Below are positions 62,698-64,000 of a DNA stretch of 64,000 nt, piece by piece; the stretch's first letter is position 1; each line of letters opens with the position of its first letter. Source of the DNA: an uncultured Spirochaetota bacterium (GTDB lineage Bacteria > Spirochaetota > UBA4802 > UBA5550); assembly GCA_937872225.1 (NCBI GenBank), contig CALMRZ010000028.1, positions 124,001 to 188,000 of the forward strand, written 5' to 3'. A program made the position numbers and the translations under genes. Under the pieces are notes generated by a model. That model saw nothing but the letters and a program-made list of their open reading frames with translations. It was not told where the DNA came from and did no database searches.

Positions 62698-64000
62698 ATG
62701 AAACGGCAGGACACAAGACACCTCGACAGGCTCAGGGAACTGTACCCGGGGAAATTCGCGCCCCTGGAAGACATCTTCGGCCTGATACACCGCGGCACCA
62801 GCATATTCATCGGCTCCTCCTGCGGGGAACCGCAGTTTCTCGTCCAGTCCCTCGTCGACCATGTTGAGTCCAGGACCCACCGGATCTACGGGTCGCGGGT
62901 GATACACGTCTGGACCCTGGGGGTGGCCCCCTACGCCCAGAAGAAGTTCGAGGAAAATTTCAGGCACAATTCCTTTTTCATTAGCGACAGCTCACGCGAT
63001 GTCATCAACCGGGGCCTGGGAGACTACACGCCGGCCCATCTGTCCGACATCCCCCGGCTGTTCCGCCAGGGGAAACTGCAGGTGGACGTGGCCCTTATAC
63101 AGGTTTCTCTTCCCGATGAAAACGGCGACATGAGCCTCGGCGTCAGCGTGGACATCGTCAGGTCGGCCGTGGAACATGCGAAGATAGCCGTGGCCCAGGT
63201 CAATTCCTTCATGCCTTACGTGTGCGGCGAATCCCTGGTCGGCGCGGCGGAGATAGATTACCTGGTTCCCCATGACGAGGCGCTCCTCGAATACCGGCTG
63301 GACCCGCCGGACGAGACGGCCCGGGAGATCGGCCGGTACGTGGCCCGCATCGTCAGGGACGGGGACACCCTCCAGGTCGGCTACGGCGCTATCCCCAACG
63401 CGATCCTTTCCAGCCTCAGCGGGAAGAGGGACCTGGGCATCCATACCGAGCTCCTCACGGACGGCGTCGTGGACCTGATCCGCGGCGGCGCCGTGACCAA
63501 CGCGAAGAAGAGCCTCGACCGGGGAAAAACAGTCGCCTCCTTCTGCATGGGGACGGCGGACACCTACGCATTCATAGACAACAATCCCGCTGTCGAGTTC
63601 AGACCGATTGACTACACCAACAGCCCCTTTGTCATCAGCCGGCAGGACTCCATGACGGCCATCAACACCACGCTCCAGATCGATCTATGCGGACAGTCCA
63701 CGGCGGAATCCCTGGGCACGACCCTCTACAGCGGCGTCGGCGGCCAGGCGGATTTCATGCGCGGCGCCGCCCTTTCGGCGGGGGGAAAGACCATCCTCAC
63801 CATGCGCTCCACCTCCAATGACGGGAAACGCTCACGGATCGTTCCGGTCCTCGATAGCGGGGCGAGCACCACCCTGACGAGGGCGGACGTCCAGTACGTC
63901 GTCACCGAGCACGGCATCGCCTATCTTCACGGAAAGAACATCCGGGACCGAGCTTTGTCCCTCATCACCATAGCCCATCCGAAATTCAGGGAATGGCTCC
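62698..64000 (+). CDS. Acetyl-CoA hydrolase/transferase family protein, cut by the window end
   Basis: At least 434 residues from ATG 62698, running open to the right edge. Family marks: GSSCGEPQFLVQSLVDHVE near 40, DNGDMSLGVSVDIVRSA region (NGDMSLG), GYGAIPNAILSSLSGKRDLGI near 225, TELLTDGVVDLIRGG near 246 and GGQADFMRGAALSAGGKTIL near 345, all typical of 4-hydroxybutyrate or acetate CoA-transferases. From memory, this N-terminal form (YPGKFAPLEDIF) is found in proteins with a C-terminal GNAT domain, which would lie beyond the window. Cytoplasmic. Confidence 0.9.
   Translation, partial: MKRQDTRHLDRLRELYPGKFAPLEDIFGLIHRGTSIFIGSSCGEPQFLVQSLVDHVESRTHRIYGSRVIHVWTLGVAPYAQKKFEENFRHNSFFISDSSRDVINRGLGDYTPAHLSDIPRLFRQGKLQVDVALIQVSLPDENGDMSLGVSVDIVRSAVEHAKIAVAQVNSFMPYVCGESLVGAAEIDYLVPHDEALLEYRLDPPDETAREIGRYVARIVRDGDTLQVGYGAIPNAILSSLSGKRDLGIHTELLTDGVVDLIRGGAVTNAKKSLDRGKTVASFCMGTADTYAFIDNNPAVEFRPIDYTNSPFVISRQDSMTAINTTLQIDLCGQSTAESLGTTLYSGVGGQADFMRGAALSAGGKTILTMRSTSNDGKRSRIVPVLDSGASTTLTRADVQYVVTEHGIAYLHGKNIRDRALSLITIAHPKFREWL

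Overview
The window reads as a chromosomal segment of a Gram-negative-type, mostly anaerobic bacterium with moderately high GC coding DNA and AT-rich promoter gaps. Two lipoproteins with a loose lipobox (Ser before Cys), a FapA/DUF342 protein, a SpoIIE-type phosphatase, a tandem cyclic-nucleotide-binding protein, PilZ and large AsmA-like proteins suggest a spirochaete or a deltaproteobacterium-like lineage. This is an inference; no rRNA or other decisive marker is present. I see no tRNA, rRNA, CRISPR array, transposase, integrase or prophage gene. Gene density is high and most genes sit in tight operons.

Layout. 1-5.6 kb: end of an unknown gene, a tungsten/molybdenum aldehyde:ferredoxin oxidoreductase (AOR), a small conserved-looking protein, a GH18-type secreted protein, two tandem paralogous lipoproteins and YhbY, with two striking palindromic intergenic elements. 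5.7-15.5 kb: asd, FapA-like, a TatA with an added zinc ribbon, an RmlD-like reductase, an Lrp/AsnC regulator, an endonuclease III relative, pgi, a PP2C phosphatase and citrate synthase. 15.5-20.5 kb (minus): an ATP-grasp enzyme, two SAM methyltransferases and an LtaS-like membrane sulfatase, probably one surface or small-molecule pathway. 21-27 kb: mcsA-mcsB-clpC protein quality control followed without a gap by leuC-leuD. 27-35.5 kb (minus): AsmA-like protein, tandem cNMP protein, and miaB-SPOR protein-mutS.

35.5-42.3 kb: a 54-residue protein, PilZ, an outer-membrane barrel, a cysteine-rich ferredoxin-like protein, a glutamine-synthetase-like enzyme with a stand-alone RCK_C domain, and a two-gene heme-copper oxidase unit. 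In the last, subunit I has Asp where the helix VI active-site His should be and subunit II has lost its CuA ligands; a perfect FNR/DNR-like palindrome lies upstream. I regard this as the most unusual biochemical system in the window, best read as a NO-reductase-like enzyme.

42.5-50.3 kb: a self-contained glycine cleavage and lipoylation cluster: double-ACT regulator, gcvT, gcvH, gcvPA, gcvPB, octanoyl/lipoyl transferase, lipA and lpd. 50.4-58.7 kb: a carbon and redox cluster with a GAPN-like aldehyde dehydrogenase (general-base Glu replaced by Gly), a second AOR, an organophosphate antiporter, an iron alcohol dehydrogenase and the glycogen debranching enzyme GlgX. 58.7-64 kb: a CDF metal exporter with a Cys-rich tail, a geranylgeranyl-reductase-type flavoprotein, an NDP-forming acyl-CoA synthetase alpha-type protein and a CoA-transferase cut by the window end.

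The genes together point to ferredoxin-based aldehyde and triose oxidation, glycogen use, glycine oxidation to C1 units, leucine and aspartate-family amino-acid synthesis, and possible NO handling under low oxygen.
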